A stretch of 64,000 bases of DNA, taken from assembly GCA_018136815.1 (NCBI GenBank), contig CM030944.1, positions 2,581,834 to 2,645,833 of the forward strand. Reading direction: 5' to 3'. The notes beneath the pieces are model-generated. The model worked only from the letters and a program-made list of their open reading frames with translations. It had not been told where the DNA came from and did no database searches. Below, one piece after another: positions 62,837-64,000 of the stretch; the first letter of the stretch is position 1; the number at the start of each line of letters is the position of its first letter. Both the position numbers and the translations under genes were made by a program. The DNA comes from Isochrysis galbana (taxonomy: Eukaryota > Haptophyta > Isochrysidales > Isochrysidaceae).

Positions 62837-63458
62837 TTACCATTTTCGAATGTCCCCCTCACAGACGTGGAGCACGATGGCCATCTTGCTCGACCAGGAC
62901 CTCTCCAGCGCGCCCGCCCACGACTCGCACAGGTGAGGCCCCCACACCCCGACACTAGCACATACCCTCACAATCCTCCTCCTCCCCGCCCTCTCCGCGT
63001 TCCTCCGCCCGGCGCTGCAGCTTGATCTGCCTGGAGGGATCGAGGCACGTCTCATCCACCCTCTCTACGCGCAGGTTCGGACAACACAACAGAATGGAGT
63101 CTTTCGTGTCCTCGATCTTGTCGTCGTGAAGCGGAGGCACGTAATCATCGGCCCGCTGCTTCTTGCTGAGTCTGGGGTCAGCTGCCAAGCCCGTGTACAT
63201 TCCCCAACGCCCCATCATCTTGCTCAGGATGGTGGCCTCCTTGTCCCACATGCTCTGCGACTCCAGCTTGGACACCTTGCCGGCTTTCAGCTCTGCTGCC
63301 GCGGAGAGAACGGCGCAACGTGTGCGCGTCCTCTCATACATTCCGCGCCAGTGCTTGCGGTCGGCCTCGACACGGCGCAGCGCAGCCTCACACTCGAGAA
63401 GCCTCGCCTTGAGGCGATCCATCTCGATCTGTGCTGCGCTCGATGGGTCGCTCCGCAT
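62837..63458 (-). CDS. Hypothetical coiled-coil protein
   Basis: ATG at 63458 (MRSDPSSAAQIEMDRLKARL) starts a strongly helical heptad region of about 75 residues, followed by ILSKMMGRWGMYTGLAADPR and CCPNLRVERVDETCLDP. A donor (GAGG/gtatgt) at about 62960 probably ends the exon. A second exon may read SWAGALERSWSSKMAIVLHV and then EGDIRKW near 62840-62925, but its acceptor is not clear. I do not recognise the protein. Its position next to NUF2 makes a spindle-related role tempting, but there is no motif to support it. Coordinates of the second exon are approximate. Confidence 0.45.
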
Positions 63459-64000
63459 GGCCTCCCGGGTTGGAGCGGGAGGCCACAGAGGCACAGGCTG
63501 CTACCTGCTACCGTCTTTCGAAGGTCTTTCGGGTGGTCAGTACGTACAAACTAAGTAACGGGTTTAGTGGGAAAGGAGCGCAACAAGATACTGTATGTAA
63601 CGAGGCGCATACAATGAAAAAAAGAGACAGCGTCGGGATGAAAGAAAGAGAGAGGGGAAAGAGAGCCGCGATGTGACAAGCTACCCGTCCATGTACAAAG
63701 CAAAAATTCGTTTACGTTTAAGGTTTGGTGCTCCACTCTTCTGTAACCAACAGTTTTTACATCCGTAGGAAACCAGAGCGATTCCCCCCTTTTAAGAGAA
63801 TCATGGATGGTGTCTACGTATAGCGTTCTTGCAGAACTGGAACTCTTTTACCAGAAAGGGCGATCGGCTCCGCAAGAGAGCGTGATCCCATCTCGATTCA
63901 GCGCCCGGCGGGCCCCGACGAGGGTCGGTGGTTGGTGGACCCCCCTTTTTTGCCACTGTGCTGGCGGCTGGCGGCGGACTCTGTCTCGACTTATCCTGTA
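63459..64000. other. No gene supported
   Basis: Upstream region of the coiled-coil gene. Nothing is recognised to the window end. Confidence 0.35.

Overview
This is a nuclear genome window from a GC-rich, repeat-laden unicellular eukaryote, most likely a microalga. The evidence is GT-AG introns of about 76 to 254 bp that join conserved protein blocks exactly (NUF2, KNL1, RPS27, RbgA/YlqF GTPase, FKBP, UNC13-like), cytosolic ribosomal protein eS27, outer-kinetochore proteins, chromodomains, a UNC13/DUF810-type protein and copia, LINE, mariner and MITE debris. The FKBP has a signal peptide followed by a transit-like stretch, which would suit an alga with a secondary plastid, but I cannot decide the lineage (haptophyte, stramenopile and prasinophyte all remain possible). 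Two runs of exactly 100 N (18950-19049 and 44101-44200) are scaffold gaps.

Layout. 1-8.6 kb: repeats, a GT1 glycosyltransferase on the minus strand, one end of a TIR element family, a 203-bp tandem repeat, a copia pol fragment with its 3' LTR, and an aldo/keto reductase. 8.6-19.6 kb: LINE 3' end, an FKBP-type isomerase gene, the 5' end of an LTR element, a small TIR element (15194-16046) and a tandem module array that carries an AT-rich orphan ORF. 19.9-28.9 kb: a large SIR2-domain protein, an hAT-like MITE with a perfect 8-bp target duplication, and a 1586-residue UNC13-like protein. 29-34.7 kb: poly-C tract, retroelement debris, a mini chromodomain protein and a circularly permuted RbgA/YlqF GTPase. 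34.7-44.1 kb: a giant 15-bp minisatellite whose strand polarity inverts near 37.7 kb. 44.2-49.7 kb: LINE reverse transcriptase, mariner/Stowaway-like element, retroelement primer-binding site, and a membrane histidine-kinase-like gene. 50-64 kb: a gene-rich block with KNL1 (minus) divergent from RPS27 (plus), a hypothetical gene, NUF2 (minus), a chromodomain gene (plus) and a coiled-coil gene (minus).

The main biological points are these. (1) Two subunits of the KMN outer-kinetochore network, KNL1 (with RVSF and two MELT-like motifs) and NUF2 (complete, 450 residues), lie within 8.6 kb on the same strand. (2) The giant proline/serine-coding-like array appears to be an expanded copy of a minisatellite found inside a small TIR element elsewhere in the window. 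(3) A dispersed repeat family keeps an 8-bp hairpin although the arm sequences differ between copies, so the structure rather than the sequence seems to be conserved.
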